DNA from: Rhizomys pruinosus
Lineage: Eukaryota; Chordata; Mammalia; Rodentia; Spalacidae
DNA length: 64,000 nucleotides
Reading direction: 5' to 3'
NCBI GenBank assembly: GCA_009823505.1
Contig: VZQC01009558.1
Span: forward strand, 1,335,012-1,399,011
Shown: positions 10,267-21,559 of the stretch, piece by piece
Layout: each line of letters starts with the position of its first letter
Position numbering within the stretch: the first letter of the stretch is position 1
Translations under genes and position numbers: made by a program
Notes under the pieces: model-generated
The model's input: only the letters and a program-made list of their open reading frames with translations
Databases searched by the model: none
What the model was told of the DNA's origin: nothing

Positions 10267-10357
10267 GAGATACTACCAGAGCCTAGAGAGAGGAATGAAA
10301 AATATGTAGAAATAAGGATACATCAGTGAAATAACTTGTTATAAAATTAACATTCAA

Positions 10358-10492
10358 GGCCGGGCATGGTGGCGCACGCCTTTAATCCTAGCACTTGGGA
10401 GGCAGAGGCAGGCGGATCTTTGTGAGTTCAAGGCCAGTCTGGTCTACAGAGTGAGTTCCAGGACAGCTGGGGCTACAGGGAGACCCTGTCTT
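10358..10492 (+). mobile_element. B1 SINE cut off at a single N
   Basis: The B1 body runs to GAGACCCTGTCTT and stops at the N. Its missing 3' end (GAAAAGACC plus A tail) is at 17,774-17,793. The 13-base sequence AAAATTAACATTC precedes this B1 (10,343-10,355) and follows the other B1's tail (17,794-17,806), as if one target-site duplication had been split apart. Confidence 0.9.
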
Positions 10493-10493
10493 N
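10493..10493. other. Single-base assembly gap (N)
   Basis: The only isolated N in the window. It lies exactly between the truncated B1 and the first base of the inverted copy. Confidence 0.98.
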
Positions 10494-13400
10494 GCTATGA
10501 CAAAAACACTGACCAAAAACGCAACGTGGGGAGAAAGGGTTTGTTTGGGCTCACAGCACAGTCCATCATAAAGGGAAGCCAATGCTGGAACTCGGGGCAG
10601 GAACCCGGAGCACAGACCATGGAGGTCCACTGAATTACTGGCTTGTTCCAATGGCCCATGCTCAGCGTCGTTTCCCTTATACAATACAGGACCACTGCCC
10701 AGGGGTGGCCCCACCAAGCATGGGCTGGGGCGCCTCCCACATCAAACAACTCAACAATCAGGAAAATGCCCACAGACATGTGCCACAGCCCAGTCCGAGG
10801 CAGGACATTCCTCAGTGAGGTCCTTACCAAAACCGGTCACGTCACACTTACAGCTGAAGCTCTCCAGCACACCTAGTTCAGAGACAGGCATAGATCGAGG
10901 GTGTATGGCACCAGCTCGCCCCTTCCAGGTTTCTAGAATAGACCTGCTGACTGCTTACAGTCGCCATCTTGTCAGATGAGTGAGGCACTTAGGAGAGTAC
11001 AAGCCGGTTTTGCAAAACCCAGGAGAACTTGGTCCTTAACATCATCTTCATTCTCAGATTCATTGTCAAAGTTACAGCAGATTTAAGGTTAGTTGCTGGA
11101 CCCAGGAGCCTCCTTTCCAACTCTGCCTCCCTAGATGTCTGCCACATGTAATGACAGGGACAGATCACCAGCAACCTGCCAACCATCTTTAAACTTGGAG
11201 AAAAGAAAAGGTGGAAACCTCACCTATGGGCCCCACAGAGTGCTGCCTCATTGTCTTTGATTAACACTACACCTGCTTCTAATCCTAAATCTTTGCATGA
11301 ATGTATTAGGATGTATTAGAATGAGATTTTTTTTCTTAATTTATTGTTCAGTTCTTTTCTGTGAATGCATAAAAATACAGTTGACTTTGTAGATTTATCT
11401 CGTATCCTGTGAATTTTTGCTGAATTCACTTAAAGTAGGTGTTTTGTAAGTGCTTCAAGAATTTCTGTGCGAACTCTCACGTCATTCACACATTTACCTA
11501 CCTACCTTTGCTCTGAATGTAAACTGGCCCATTGATTAATTCTCTTTTTTTTATTTAGTCCTCTTTTTTAAAATATAGTACTAAGAATGAGATACAGCAT
11601 CCTTCATGTAAAACCATTTGCAAGCAGACCATGCCCACAACTTATACGCCCAAGGTCCCCATTGTATCAGCGGAGGGGTTTGTAGTTCAAAGCATGCTTG
11701 ATCACATATGGTCCAGCTTATCTGGCTGTAGTTTGCACCAATTCACCCCAGATTAATTCTTCTTATCTAATAGTTTAGGTCCTCATGTCAAATATTGATA
11801 AAAGTGGTGAAAATGGGTGTCCTCGCCTCACTCCCAATTTCAGGGTCAGACTGTTCAACATTCCATGAGTATGATATGGGTTGAAGGTCTTTTATAAGTA
11901 CTTTGCCATGAAGGCAGTTATCTTCTATTGTAACCTTGCTAAGCGTTTTGTTACAAAGGGCACTGACTTTTTATTGGCTTTTTCTGCATCATAAAAAACT
12001 ATAGGATTTCCCATCTCTGATTCCGTAACATATAAAATGTTGCATATGAAACCTCTCATTTGTAATAGTGGCAATTGTGTTCTCTCTCTTTTTTTTTTTG
12101 GTCTTTTTGAGACAGGGTCTCTCTCTGTAGCCCACAAGCGCTGGGAACTCACTCTTGTATGACCAGGCTGGCCTTGAACTCACAAAGATCCCACTGCCTC
12201 GCCTCCCCAAGTGCTAGGATTAAAGGCGTTCCGCCACCACGCCTGGCATCTCTCCTTTTTTTTCTTCTTTAAAAAAAAAAAAAGAACAATTTTAGCCTTT
12301 TTATTTTATTTATTTAAAGTTCTAGCTTCAGGCTGGACAGCACTCAGGCTATGGGAGAAGTTCAGCCTGAGATGTAGCATAAAACCTTGTCACAAACGAA
12401 CAAAATCTAGCTTTTGGGGTTTTTTGTTGCTTTTATAATTTTCTTTGCTTCTGCATTTTGAGTTTGTATTTTCCTACTTTCTTCTTTTTTTCTAGGTTCT
12501 TAGGACAAAGTCTTAAGTCTGGTTTCACACATCTTTTTTCCACATATATTAATGTACAAGCTAAAACTTCCCCTAAGCCCTGCTTAAATAAATCCACAAA
12601 TTTAAAAATCCACTCTTTCAGTCCAAAAAGTTTTCTGTTTCTCCTCTGTGGCTCTCCCACGCTGTATCTCCTGGTGTGTCCACACCGCCTTCCTGCCCCC
12701 AAGCCAGAGTAGATCTGCTTTCTCCTTCTTATAAATACTGTCAATTTAGAGCCGGTGCGGTGGCACACGCCTTTAATATCCAGCACACTTGGGAGGCCAG
12801 GGGGGGAGGGGATCTCTGTGAGGAGTTCAAGGCCAGACTGAATTACAGAGCGAGCTCCAGATAGCTTGGGCTACAGGAGACCATGTACTCAAAAATACCA
12901 AAAAAAAAAAAGAATTCACACTATAGATGCTGGGCATTTTGGGCTAAGGCACGACGTGCCTTATAATCCCAGGCACTTGGGAGGAAAGGCAGAGGGCAAT
13001 CTCTGTGGAGTTCACAAGGCCTGCCTGTGTACATACATATTTGGTTGTTCCGCTCCATAAGGGAGCAGCCAAGGCTACAGGGAGCCTGTCTCAAAAAAAA
13101 AAAAAAAAAAAAAAAAAAAGTGAATTCAATTTATAGAGGATCCACCCAGTAACTCATTGAAACATCTCATAAACTCGGGTTCTATTTTCAATCAGATGGC
13201 ACCTTGGGTGCCTAGGTGTGATGGCTAACCTTCATTATCATCTGGGCAGGACCCAGAGTCACCTAGGAAACCACCTCTGCTCACATCCACTGAGCATTTC
13301 CAAAAATGTTCTGACTGAGGAATGAAACTCACCCTGAATATGTGGGCAGCGGATTCATCACACTGGGCTGGATCCCTGTGCCTGCATGAACCGAGCACCA

Positions 13401-14750
13401 GTAGTTCATCTCTCTCTGCTTCCCGACCTGGTTGCCTCCACGTCCTGCCCCGTGCCATCCCAGCCACGACAGACTATACCCTAGAACTGTGGGCAGAATA
13501 AGCCCTTCTTTCCTTAAGTTGCCTTTGTCGGATGTTTGACTCATCACAAGCAAGGAGAAAAGCAAGAAACCCCGATTCTTTTTTTGGGGTTAGATAAATT
13601 TTTATTTTAATTATTCCAAAGAATTGCATATATACACTCACACATAAATACAAAATTACAAATTCTAAACAAATACACTGATAGGTGTAATTCCTAAACA
13701 CAGTTTAGAGAGTCAACATGTTTTAACAGTAAAGTTGCATGCAGTATAAAAGATGTGTACTTTACATTCTTTTATTTTTTTTAGAAGATGAATACAGTAT
13801 CGTCCATCCCATATATGGTAATTACACTGTGTAAATACAAATGAATCGGAATTCTAGAGCCATTGGCGAATTCACTATTATACACCATTGATTTCAGATA
13901 CAATGAAAATATATAATAAAGATTTGCTCAGGGTTTGCCTGCCAACGGGTATTTGTATTTTGGCGTTAGCATCTCATCAATGAAGGGGGAAACCATTCAG
14001 CCCTCTTTTTTTCTTCTGGGGACTGGTGTACTGTCATTAGTATAATTGCTTCGCGTTCCATCCATTTACCAGCAAAGCGTCATGATTCATTCATTCTTTC
14101 TTTACCACTGCAAGAACGTCATTCTTAGATGTACCACATTTTTTGTATATACCAGTAACTCAGTTGGGGGCATTTGGGGGTTGGTTCCAGCTCTTTGCTA
14201 CTGTGAAGAGAACTGCAATAAACAGCTGTGCATGTATCTGTTGTGGTAGGTGCGTCGTGTGGTATATACCCAGGAGTGAGATGTAGGCTAGGTCAGATGT
14301 TAGGCTCATTTGTGAGATTTTTAAGGGTTCTCACATTGCTTTCTACAGTAGTTGTACCAGTTTACACTCCCACCAGCAGTGGGATGAGTGTTTCCCCTTT
14401 CCCCACAAACCTCCAGCATTTGGTGTCTTTTGTTTTTTTTTTTTTTTTTTTTCTTTCTTTTGTCGTTTTTTGTTTGTATTTCCTTAATTCTTAGGTTGGC
14501 ACTATTTTAAGATGTTTCTCAGCCATCTTTACTTCCTCACTTGAAGTCTCTGTCCATCTCTTTACTCATCTTTTGAGTATTACTGTTATACATACATACA
14601 TACATACATACACACACAAGATACATACACTCCAATTTTCTGCACAACCTACTGAGTTCACTTAATATTTTTTACTGTACATGTGTTTAGGGCTGACCAA
14701 TGGAATTGGGTTTTCTAGAATGGTTTACTTTTTTTTTTTTGTTTCGGTCC
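10494..14750 (-). repeat. Inverted copy 1 of the 17,785-21,935 segment
   Basis: Reverse complement of 17,785-21,935 over its whole length. Base 10,494 pairs with 21,935 (GCTATGACAAAAAC against GTTTTTGTCATAGC). The copy contains the same SINEs, L1 pieces and retroposed element in mirror order, including an identical 65-codon open frame at 10,989-11,186 versus 21,256-21,453. Differences are clustered one- to few-base insertions and deletions, typical of uncorrected long-read sequence. Probably an assembly artefact, so its repeats are not listed separately. Confidence 0.85.
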
Positions 14751-14754
14751 CCTT

Positions 14755-17330
14755 TGTTCCACATGTGTTTTCAGTCATCTCTCCTTTTTTTTTTTTTGTC
14801 TTTTTGAGACAGGTCTACCTTGTAGCACGCTGTCCTGGAACTCACTCTGTAGACCAGGCGGGCCTTGAACTCACAAAAGATCCACCTGCTCTGCTCCCAA
14901 GTGCTAGGATTAAAGGCGTCCGCCACCCCCCGGCATCTCTCCTTTTTTCTTTAAAGACAATCTTTAAGGCCTTTTTATTTTATTGTATTTTAAGTTTACG
15001 CTTTCAGGCTGGACAGCACTCAGGCTATGGGAGAAGTTCAGCCTGAGATGTAGCATAAAACCTTGTCACAAACGAACAAAATCTAGCTTTTAGGTGGTTT
15101 TTTTTGCTTTTTAATTTTTCTTCTGTCTGCGATTTTGAGTTTGTATTTTCCTACTTTCTTCTTTTTTTCTAGGTTCTTAGGACAAAGTCTTAAGTCTTTG
15201 GTTTCACACATTCTTTTTTTCCAATATATTTAATGTAAAGCTAAAACTTTCCCCTAAGCCCTGCTTTAAATAAATCCACAAATTTAAAATCCACTCTTCA
15301 GTCCAAAAAGTTTTCTGTTTCTCCTTGTGGCTTCTCCCACGCTGTATTCCTGGTGTGTCCACACCGCCTTCCTCCCCAAGCCAGTATCTGTTTCTCCATT
15401 TCTTATAAGACTTCAATTTAGAGCCGGTGCGGTGGCACACGCCTTTAACCCAGCACTTGGGAGGCAGAGGGGGGCAGATCTCTGTGTGAGTTCAAGCATG
15501 CCTGATCTACAGAGCGAGCATCCAGGATAGCTGGGCTACAGGGAGACCATGTCTCAAAAATACCAAAAAAAAAAAAAGAATTCTTAGATGCTTTGGGCAG
15601 GGCAGCACATCCTATAATCCCCGCACTTGGGAGGAAGAGGCAGAGGGAATCTCTGTGAGTTTCAAAGGCCTGCCTGGTGACATACATAGTTGGAGTTCCA
15701 GGGCAGCCAAGGCTAACAGGCGCAGACCTGTCTCAAAAAAAAAAAAAAAAAAAAAAAAAAGGAATTCAATTTAGAGATCCACCCTAGTAACCTCATTGCA
15801 ACATCTCATAAAGGTTCTATTTTCAATCAGATGGCACCTTGGGTGCCTAGGTGTGATGGCTAACCTTCATTATCATCTGGGCAGGACCCAGGATTCACCT
15901 AGGAAACCACCTCTCTCACATCCACTGAGCATTTCCAAAAATGTCTGACTGAGAAGGAAAACTCAACTCACACCTGAATGTGGGCAGCGGCATTCATCAC
16001 ATGGGCTGGATCCCTGGCTGCATGAAAACCGCACCGGTTTCATCTCTCTCTGCTTCCCGACTGTGTGCCTCCCAGTCCTGCCCCGTGCCATCCCAGCCAC
16101 GACAGACTATACCCTAGAACTGTGGGCAGAATAAGCCCCTCTTTCCTTAAGTTGCTTTTGTCAGTGTTTGATCACAGCAAGGAGAAAAGCAAAACCACGA
16201 TTCTTTTTTTTTGGTTAATATATTTTATTTTATATTATTCCAAAATATGCATATGTACACTCCACACATAAATCAAAATTACAAATTCTGAAAAATAAAC
16301 TATAGGTTAATTCTAAAACATGTTAAAGATTCACATTATAACAGTAAAGTTGCATGCAGGTAAAAAGATGTGTGTACTTACATTCTTTTTTTTTTTTTAG
16401 AATATGAATACATATCGTCCATCCATATATGGTAATTACAATGTGTAATACACAATAGACAATCTAGAGCCCATTAGAGTTCACATTGAATAGCACATTG
16501 CTTTCAGATACAATGAAATATATAATAAAGTTGCTCAGTTTGCCGGCCAACAGGTGATTTGGCGTTAGCATCCACAGATGAGGGAAACCATTGCTCGTTT
16601 TTTTTTGGGACTGTGTATGCTTCACTTAGTATAATTGCTTCGCGTTCCATCCATTTACCAGCAAAGCTCATGATGTCATCTTTTTTACCACTGAATAGAA
16701 ACTCCATTGTGTAGATGTACCATTTTTGATATCCAAGTCATCAGTTGAGGGGCATTTGGGTTGGTTCCAGCTCTTTGCTACTGTGAAAGACTGCAATAAA
16801 CAGGCTGTGCATGTATTTGTGGTAGGATGCGTCTTGTGGGTATAACCCAGGAGTGAGTAATGGCTAGGTCAGATGGTAGGCTCATTTTGAGTTTTTAAAG
16901 TTTTCCACATTGCTTTCACAAGGTTGCACAGTTTCACCCACCAGCAGATGGATGAGTGTTCCCCCTTTTCCCACCAACTCTCCAGCATTTGGTGTCTTTT
17001 GTTTTTCTTGATCTTGGCTAGTCTTTTGGTGGTTTATGTTGTCTTTTACTTTGTTTCTTACATTGACATTTGCGCCATTTTTAGATGTTTCTTGTTTCTC
17101 AGCCATCTTTACTTCCTACTGGTGGTCTCTGTTCCGCTCTTCCATCATCTTTTGAGTATTACCTGTTATTACTACATCCCATACATCACTCCCCAACCCC
17201 GATACTCCCCTCCTTTTCGAGCACCATACTGCGTTCACTTCCTCTTTTGTCTGTACATGTGTTTAGGGCTGACAATGGAATTGGGTTTTCTAGAATGTTT
17301 AATTTTTTTTTTTTCGTGGTCTTTTCAACT
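14755..17330 (-). repeat. Inverted copy 2 (partial) of the same segment
   Basis: A second reverse-complement copy, corresponding to about 17,785-20,375. It begins in the antisense B1 that is the complement of 20,203-20,353 and ends in the complement of the B1 tail at 17,785. Compared with 17,785-21,935 it has many small deletions that break frames preserved in the plus-strand copy. Confidence 0.85.
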
Positions 17331-17425
17331 CACTATGTAGACCAGGCTGGCCTTGAACTCACAGAGATCTGCCTGCCTCTGCCTCCAGAATGCTGGGATT
17401 AAAAGCATGTGCCACCACGCCCAGC
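17331..17425 (-). mobile_element. B1 fragment, antisense, at a chimeric junction
   Basis: Sequence switches inside a B1 from the inverted copy (ending CGTGGTCTTTTCAA) to a different antisense B1 beginning CTCACTATGTAGACCAGGC. Joining at a shared repeat is what a mis-assembly or template switch would leave. Confidence 0.75.
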
Positions 17426-17640
17426 TTCAAAATATTTTCTTAATGTGATGTATATGTAAGTGTATGCACACACATGCTAAGCACGAATATTAAAGGCAGG
17501 AAGAAAAATATGAATAGGCATTATGACATCCATAAAATTAACAATAATTTACTGAATTATTACTTTGAATATACATTATTACTGGATAAGTTACTGTAAT
17601 AATATTTTATATAAAATTTGATCTTAGAAATGTATAAAGT
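17426..17640. other. Short A/T-rich single-copy island
   Basis: About 215 bases of AT-rich sequence lying between the inverted copies and the plus-strand copy. Origin unknown. Confidence 0.5.
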
Positions 17641-17793
17641 AGCTGGGCGTGGTGACGCACGCCTTTAATCCTATCACTAGGGAGGCAGAGGCAGGCGGAT
17701 CTTTGTGAGTTCAAGGCCAGTCTGGTCTACAGAGTGAGTTCCAGGACAGCTGGGGCTACAGGGAGACCCTGTCTTGAAAAGACCGAAAAAAAA
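17641..17793 (+). mobile_element. B1 SINE, sense
   Basis: AGCTGGGCGTGGTGACGCAC to CTTGAAAAGACCG plus poly(A). From GCAGGCGGATCTTTGTGAG onward it is identical to the truncated B1 at 10,358-10,492. Confidence 0.92.
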
Positions 17794-17863
17794 AAAATTA
17801 ACATTCTAGAAAACCCAATTCCATTGGTCAGCCCTAAACACATGTACATACAAATAATATTAA

Positions 17864-18628
17864 GTGAACTCAGTAGGTTGTGCAGAAAATTGGAGTGTAT
17901 GTATCTGTGTGTGTATGTATGTATGTATGTATGTAATAACAGTAATACTCAAAAGATGGAGTAAAGAGATGAACAGAGACTTCACCAGTAAGGAAGTAAA
18001 GATGGCTGAGAAACATCTTAAAAAGTGCTCAACATCATTAATAATTAAGGAAATGCAAATTAAAACCACACTAAAGTATCATCTCACTCCAATAAGACTA
18101 GCCAAGATCAAGAAAACAAAAGACACCAAATGCTGGAGAGTTTGTGGGGAAAGGGGAACACTCATCCACTGCTGGTGGGAGTGTAAACTGGTACAACTAC
18201 TGTAGAAAGCAATGTGGAGAACCCTTAAAAATCTCAAAATGAGCCTACCATCTGACCTAGCCATATCACTCCTGGGTATATACCCACAAGACGCATCCTA
18301 CCACAAAGATACATGCACAGCTATGTTTATTGCAGTTCTCTTCACAGTAGCAAAGAGCTGGAACCAACCCAAATGCCCCTCAACTGATGACTGGATATCA
18401 AAAATGTGGTACATCTACACAATGGAGTTCTATGCAGTGGTAAAGAAAGATGACATCATGAGCTTTGCTGGTAAATGGATGGAACGCGAAGCAATTATAC
18501 TAAGTGAAGTAACACAGTCCCAGAAAGAAAAAAAGGCGAATGGTTTCCCTCATCTGTGGATGCTAACGCCAAATCACCTGTTGGCAGGCAAACTGAGCAA
18601 CTTTATTATAATATTTCATTGTATCTGA
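17864..18628 (+). pseudogene. LINE-1 ORF2 C-terminal fragment with one stop
   Basis: A single reading frame is open from 17,864 to 18,628 except for one TAG at 18,203-18,205, which replaces a Trp codon of the intact protein (compare ...LVQPLWKAVWRT at 32.85 kb). It encodes the Cys-rich C-terminal part of the L1 reverse transcriptase protein: KCSTSLIIKEMQIKTT, GERGTLIHCWWECKLV, the conserved KMWYIYTMEFYAVVKKDD and SFAGKWMEREAIILSE. The upstream catalytic domains are absent from this piece. Its near-intact frame contrasts with the frame-broken mirror copies at 12-17 kb. Non-functional fragment. Confidence 0.85.
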
Positions 18629-18940
18629 AAGCAATTGTGCTATTCCAATGTGAATCTCTTAATGGGCTCTAGAATTGTCCTATTGCTTGTATTCACACAT
18701 TGTAATTACCATATATGGATGGAAGATATGTATTCATATTCTAAAAAAAAAAAAAGAATGTAAAGTCACACATCTTTTTACCTGCATGCAACTTTACTGT
18801 TAAAATGTGAATCTCTACATGTGTTTAGGAATTAACCTATAGTTTATTTTCAGAATTTGTAATTTTGATTTATGTGTGGAGTGTACATATGCATATTTTG
18901 GAATAATATAAAATAAAATATATTAACCCCCCCAAAAAAG
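18629..18940 (+). mobile_element. LINE-1 3' UTR
   Basis: A/T-rich sequence directly downstream of the ORF2 fragment, related to 7,975-8,380 (GCATGCAACTTTACTGTTAA and TTTTGGAATAATATAAAA). It ends near TAACCCCCCCAAAAAAG. Confidence 0.75.
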
Positions 18941-18949
18941 AATGGGGTT

Positions 18950-19310
18950 CTTGCTTTTCTCCTTGCTGTGATCAAACACCTGACAAAAGCAACTTAAGGA
19001 AAGAGGGGCTTATTCTGCCCACAGTTCTAGGGTATAGTCTGTCGTGGCTGGGATGGCACGGGGCAGGACTGGGAGGCACACAGTCGGGAAGCAGAGAGAG
19101 ATGACTACTGGTGCTCGGTTCATGCAGCCAGGGATCCAGCCCATGTGATGAATGCCGCTGCCCACATTCAGGGTGAGTTTTCCTTCCTCAGTCAGACATT
19201 TTTGGAAATGCTCAGTGGATGTGAGCAGAGGTGGTTTCCTAGGTGACTCTGGGTCCTGCCCAGATGATAATGAAGGTTAGCCATCACACCTAGGCACCCA
19301 AGGTGCCATC
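18950..19310 (+). mobile_element. Medium-copy rodent repeat (R2), copy A
   Basis: It begins GCTGTGATCAAACACCTGAC, continues AAAGCAACTTAAGGAAAG and ends near GATGGCTAACC-type sequence. Related copies lie at 21,560-21,950 (minus), 29,840-30,790, 54,905-55,290, 62,425-62,905 and 63,490-63,880 (minus). I remember this as a very common rodent interspersed sequence but cannot give a secure family name. Confidence 0.65.
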
Positions 19311-19380
19311 TGATTGAAAATAGAACCTTTATGAGATGTTGCAATGAGGTTACTAGGGTGGATCTCTAAATTGAATTCCT

Positions 19381-19547
19381 TTTTTTTTTTTTTTTTTTTT
19401 TTTTTGAGACAGGCTCTCCCTGTAGCCTTGGCTGCCCTGGAACTCACTATGTATGTACACCAGGCAGGCCTTGAACTCACAGAGATTCCCTCTGCCTCTT
19501 CCTCCCAAGTGCTGGGATTATAGGCATGTGCTGCCATGCCCAGCATC
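19381..19547 (-). mobile_element. B1 SINE, antisense
   Basis: T-run, GAGACAGGCTCTCCCTGTAG, CTGGGATTATAGGCATG. It is one of two antisense B1 copies in tandem. Confidence 0.9.
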
Positions 19548-19557
19548 TAATTGAATT

Positions 19558-19716
19558 CTTTTTTTTTTTTTGGTATTTTTGAGACATGGTCTCCCTGTAG
19601 CCCCAGCTATCCTGGAGCTCGCTCTGTAGATCAGGCTGGCCTTGAACTCACAGAGATCCGCCCCCCTCTGCCTCCCAAGTGCTGGGATTAAAGGCGTGTG
19701 CCACCGCACCCGGCTC
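19558..19716 (-). mobile_element. B1 SINE, antisense
   Basis: Second of the tandem antisense pair: GAGACATGGTCTCCCTGTAG to GCCACCGCACCCGGC. The short spacer repeats part of the sequence flanking the first (TCTAA-TTGAATTC). Confidence 0.9.
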
Positions 19717-19719
19717 TAA

Positions 19720-20202
19720 ATTGAAGTCTTATAAGAAATGGAGAAACAGATACTGGCTTGGGGAGGAAGGCGGTGTGGACACACCAGGAATACAGCGTGG
19801 GAGAAGCCACAAGGAGAAACAGAAAACTTTTTGGACTGAAAGAGTGGATTTTTAAATTTGTGGATTTATTTAAAGCAGGGCTTAGGGGAAAGTTTTAGCT
19901 TTACATTAAATATATTGGAAAAAAAGAATGTGTGAAACCAAAGACTTAAGACTTTGTCCTAAGAACCTAGAAAAAAAGAAGAAAGTAGGAAAATACAAAC
20001 TCAAAATCAGCAGAAGAAAATTAAAAAGCAAAAAAACCCCTAAAAGCTAGATTTTGTTCGTTTGTGACAAGGTTTTATGCTACATCTCAGGCTGAACTTC
20101 TCCCATAGCCTGAGTGCTGTCCAGCCTGAAAGCTAGAACTTTGAAATATCAATAAAATAAAAAGGCCTTAAAAGATTAGTCTTTAAAGAAAAAAGGAGAG
20201 AT
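19720..20202. other. Sequence between SINEs, no gene seen
   Basis: A-rich on the + strand (runs such as GAAAAAAAGAAGAAAG). It is shared with both inverted copies but not recognised as a named repeat. Confidence 0.45.
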
Positions 20203-20353
20203 GCCGGGCGTGGTGGCGGACGCCTTTAATCCTAGCACTTGGGAGGCAGAGGCAGGTGGATCTTTGTGAGTTCAAGGCCAGCCTGGTCTACAGAGTGAGT
20301 TCCAGGACAGCTGTGCTACAGGGAGACCCTGTCTCAAAAAGACAAAAAAAAAA
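20203..20353 (+). mobile_element. B1 SINE, sense
   Basis: GCCGGGCGTGGTGGCGGACG to CTGTCTCAAAAAGAC plus A tail. Confidence 0.92.
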
Positions 20354-20359
20354 AAGGAG

Positions 20360-21190
20360 AGAAAACACAATTGCCACTATTAAAAATGAGAGGTTTCATA
20401 TGCAAATTTTATTAATGTTAGAGAATAGAGATGGGAAATCCTATAGTCTTTTTATAGATGCAGAAAAAGCATTCAATAGAATTCAGTGCCCATTTGTAAC
20501 AAAACGCTTAGCAAGGTTACAATAGAAGATAACTGCCTTCATGGCAAAGTACTTATAAAAGACCTTCAACCCATATCATACTCATGGAATGTTGAACAGT
20601 CTGACCCTGAAATTGGGAGTGAGGCGAGGACACCCATTTTCACCACTTTTATCAATATTTGACATGAGGACCTAAACTATTAGATAAGAAGAATTAATCT
20701 GGGGTGAATTGTGAAACTACAGCAATATAGACTGGACTCATATGTGATCAACATGCTTGTACATACAAGCCCCTCCAGCTGGACAATGGGGACCTTGGGC
20801 CGTATAAGTTTGGGCATGGCTGCTTGCAAATTGGTTTTACATGAAGGATGCTTGTATTCATTACTTATTACTTATTATTTGTAAAAAGAGACTAAAAAAA
20901 AAGAAGAATTAATCAATGGGCAGTTTACAGTTCAGAGCAAAGTAGGTAGGTAAATGTGTGAATGACGTGAGAGTTCGCACAGAAATTCTTGAAGCACTTA
21001 CAAAACACCTACTTTAAGTGAATTCAGCAAAATCACAGGATACGAGATAAATATACAAAAGTCAACTGTATTTTTATGCATTCACAGAAAAGAACTGAAC
21101 AATCAAATTAAGAAAAAACAATCTCATTCCTAATAGCATCCTAATACATTCAGCAAGATTTAAGGATTAGAGCAGGTGTAGTGTTAATCA
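20360..21190 (+). pseudogene. LINE-1 ORF2 reverse-transcriptase remnant
   Basis: A short open stretch (20,434-20,525) reads FIDAEKAFNRIQ, the conserved start of the L1 reverse-transcriptase core. A degraded R-Q-G-x-P-x-S-P-L-L motif follows near 20,620-20,660. The L1 frame is interrupted by a separate retroposed insertion (20,700-20,900) and by frameshifts. No functional product is expected. Confidence 0.75.
20700..20900 (+). mobile_element. Unassigned about 200-bp retroposed sequence (U), copy 1
   Basis: Inserted in the L1 remnant with a perfect 14-base target-site duplication AAGAAGAATTAATC (20,686-20,699; 20,901-20,914) and an A-rich 3' end. Landmarks are GTGAAACTACAGCAATATAG, AAGCCCCTCCAGCTGGA and GGTTTTACATGAAGGATGCT. 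It is related to 35,106-35,318 (minus). It may be a retropseudogene of an mRNA 3' end or a low-copy SINE. No A/B box is apparent. Confidence 0.75.
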
Positions 21191-21559
21191 AAGACAATGA
21201 GCAGCAACTCTGTGGGTGCCCACTGTGAGGTTCCACCTTTTCTCCAAGTTTAAAGATGGTTGGCAGGTTGCTGGTGATCTGTCCCTGTCATTACATGTGG
21301 CAGACATCTAGGGAGGCAGAGTTGGAAAGGAGGCTCCTGGGTCCAGCAACTAACCTTAAATCTGCTGTAACTTTGACAATGAATCTGAGAATGAAGATGA
21401 TGTTAAGGACCAAGTTCTCCTGGGTTTTGCAAAACCGGCTTGTACTCTCCTAAGTGCCTCACTCATCTGACAAGATGGCGACTGTAAGCAGTCAGCAGGT
21501 CTATTCTAGAAACCTGGAAGGGGCGAGCTGGTGCCATACACCCTCGATCTATGCCTGTC
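21191..21559. other. Sequence shared with inverted copy 1; no gene
   Basis: Contains the 65-codon frame at 21,256-21,453 that also appears in reverse complement at 10,989-11,186. Identity between the two is explained by the inverted duplication, not by selection on a protein. The string GACAAGATGGCGACTG resembles a YY1-type AAGATGGCG motif; this is weak. Confidence 0.4.

Larger units (their letters stand above)
6250..10342 (+). mobile_element. Ancient LINE-1 ORF2 skeleton, heavily interrupted
   Basis: Segments at about 6,290-6,430, 6,804-7,055, 8,640-8,867 and 9,705-9,910 read, in order, like successive parts of mammalian L1 ORF2. Examples are TGTCTATAAGAAATTCACTT, then GAGGGCCATTTTATGATGG with AAAGGTCAATATACT, then GTTTATTCTAGGAATGAAGG before the catalytic region. 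Frameshifts and stops are frequent, so nothing is coding. B1, B2, B3 and younger L1 3' sequence have inserted into it. The order is seen; the family identity rests on memory of L1. Confidence 0.55.

Noticed and set aside
10494..17330. Long palindrome as a real hairpin or palindromic gene-conversion structure
   Set aside because: The N at the edge, the split B1 target site and indel-type divergence fit an assembly artefact better; kept only as a finding to verify.
10989..21453. Identical 65-codon frame (MVGRLLVICPCHYMW...) found twice, suggesting a conserved small gene
   Set aside because: The second occurrence is the mirror copy in the inverted duplication, so identity does not indicate selection.
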